From NCBI GenBank assembly GCA_013377075.1, contig JACABD010000031.1, positions 1 through 45,273 of the forward strand: a DNA stretch of 45,273 nucleotides, read 5' to 3'. The position numbers and the translations under genes were made by a program. Shown here one piece after another: positions 44,921 to 45,273 of the stretch; the stretch's first letter is position 1, and each line of letters starts with the position of its first letter. Origin of the DNA: Geobacteraceae bacterium (lineage in GTDB: Bacteria > Desulfobacterota > Desulfuromonadia > Geobacterales > DSM-12255). Below the pieces are notes generated by a model. It saw nothing but the letters and a program-made list of their open reading frames with translations. It had not been told where the DNA came from and did not search any database.

Positions 44921-45273
44921 TTACCACGCTGACTTCTTGTTCCAGCGTTGCTCTTTCGGAGCCCAGGTTGTGCCGCCACCGGATGTTGCCGAGTTGTGGC
45001 AGTTTGTACCGTATGCTCCCGGGTTGGTAGTTACGTCATTTGTTGTTGTCTGGAACCACCAGCCGCCCGGGTTCTGCGCAGTTGCCGGTGTGCCGGACCA
45101 GCGGGCACCACCACCAGGGAAGCGGCCTGCACCGGAGCCTGATGCAACAGCAACTGAGATATTACCGGCGTTTGCAGTTGTTGAGCCGGCAGTTGTGTTG
45201 ATACCCGTAGTAATTGTGCTCGACACAGTAGCTGCAACGTGGCGTGCGTCGAGGCAGTTTGTCACAAGAAGCC
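44921..45273 (-). CDS. spc: Geopilin domain 2 protein (PilA-C/Spc), N-terminus beyond window
   Basis: The frame is open to the window edge and ends at TAA 44921. About 116 residues are visible, beginning LLVTNCLDARHVAATVSST; the GTG at 45265 looks internal, so the true start is probably outside. The sequence is rich in Gly, Ser and Thr (GSGAGRFPGGGARWSG, PGGWWFQTTTNDVT), with two cysteines and many aromatic residues, typical of the second geopilin domain. In Geobacter the short PilA (PilA-N) and this protein are neighbouring genes and form a pair, Spc being needed for pilin stability. pilA-N should lie just to the right of the window. Family call rests on remembered sequence features. Confidence 0.75.
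   Translation of the reverse strand, partial: LLVTNCLDARHVAATVSSTITTGINTTAGSTTANAGNISVAVASGSGAGRFPGGGARWSGTPATAQNPGGWWFQTTTNDVTTNPGAYGTNCHNSATSGGGTTWAPKEQRWNKKSAW

Noticed and set aside
1-45273. tRNA, rRNA, CRISPR array, transposase or integrase
   Set aside because: No cloverleaf, repeat-spacer pattern, transposase motif or attachment-site duplication was seen; rearrangement signs in the island are limited to gene remnants and the duplicated cassette.

Overview
The window looks like part of a Geobacteraceae (Geobacter-type) chromosome. The strongest taxonomic clue is at the right edge. A minus-strand gene cut by the window end encodes a geopilin domain 2 (PilA-C/Spc) protein, the partner normally found next to the short Geobacter pilin gene. 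Nearly everything else is one large, variable cell-surface polysaccharide locus of moderate GC content. In Geobacter sulfurreducens a polysaccharide locus (xap) also lies directly downstream of pilA/spc, so this is probably the equivalent site with different content. There are no rRNA, tRNA, CRISPR, phage or insertion-sequence genes that I can support.

Layout, left to right. (1) 1-8814, minus strand: a YfhO-type membrane protein cut by the left edge, a GT4 glycosyltransferase, a decayed stretch, and three polytopic GT-C-like proteins, one of them TMTC-like with TPRs and a repeat-derived insertion. (2) 8815-9106: a divergent control region. (3) 9107-17574, plus strand: a membrane protein, a GT4 whose start has lost frame, a sugar-nucleotide epimerase, a TviB/TviC pair (UDP-HexNAc dehydrogenase and 4-epimerase), a GT4, a NodB-type deacetylase and a methyltransferase. 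(4) 17542-27529, minus strand: a Wzx-type flippase, a radical SAM/SPASM protein, a GT4, a GT39-like protein, a DPM1-like GT2, the remains of a deleted gene, two more large membrane proteins and a SxtJ-family protein. (5) 27773-28990, plus strand: a single SGNH protein. (6) 29044-44623, minus strand: a DUF5989 remnant, an epimerase, a GT2, a GT-C protein, SxtJ, DUF5989, SGNH, a NodU-type carbamoyltransferase, a methyltransferase, a DegT aminotransferase, a methyltransferase-GT2 fusion, an epimerase, an SGNH protein, a B12-binding radical SAM protein and a GT39-like protein. (7) 44721-45273, minus strand: a very strong hairpin terminator, a 19-codon micro-gene with a perfect Shine-Dalgarno, a GC-rich hairpin, and the geopilin domain 2 gene.

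How it fits together (inference). TviB/TviC and the other SDR enzymes would make acidic and amino sugar nucleotides. GT2 and GT4 enzymes would build a lipid-linked glycan in the cytoplasm, and the flippase would move it out. Many GT-C-type membrane proteins would add sugars from polyprenyl-phosphate donors in the periplasm; the GT2 at 22704-23660 could make such a donor. Deacetylation, O-carbamoylation, methylation and SGNH-dependent acylation would decorate it. Many genes overlap by 1-11 bases, so most blocks behave as translationally coupled operons. The most unusual points are the micro-gene between the pilin partner and the glycan operon, a duplicated and half-broken SxtJ/DUF5989/SGNH cassette, the density of GT-C-type proteins, and several gene remnants showing recent rearrangement.
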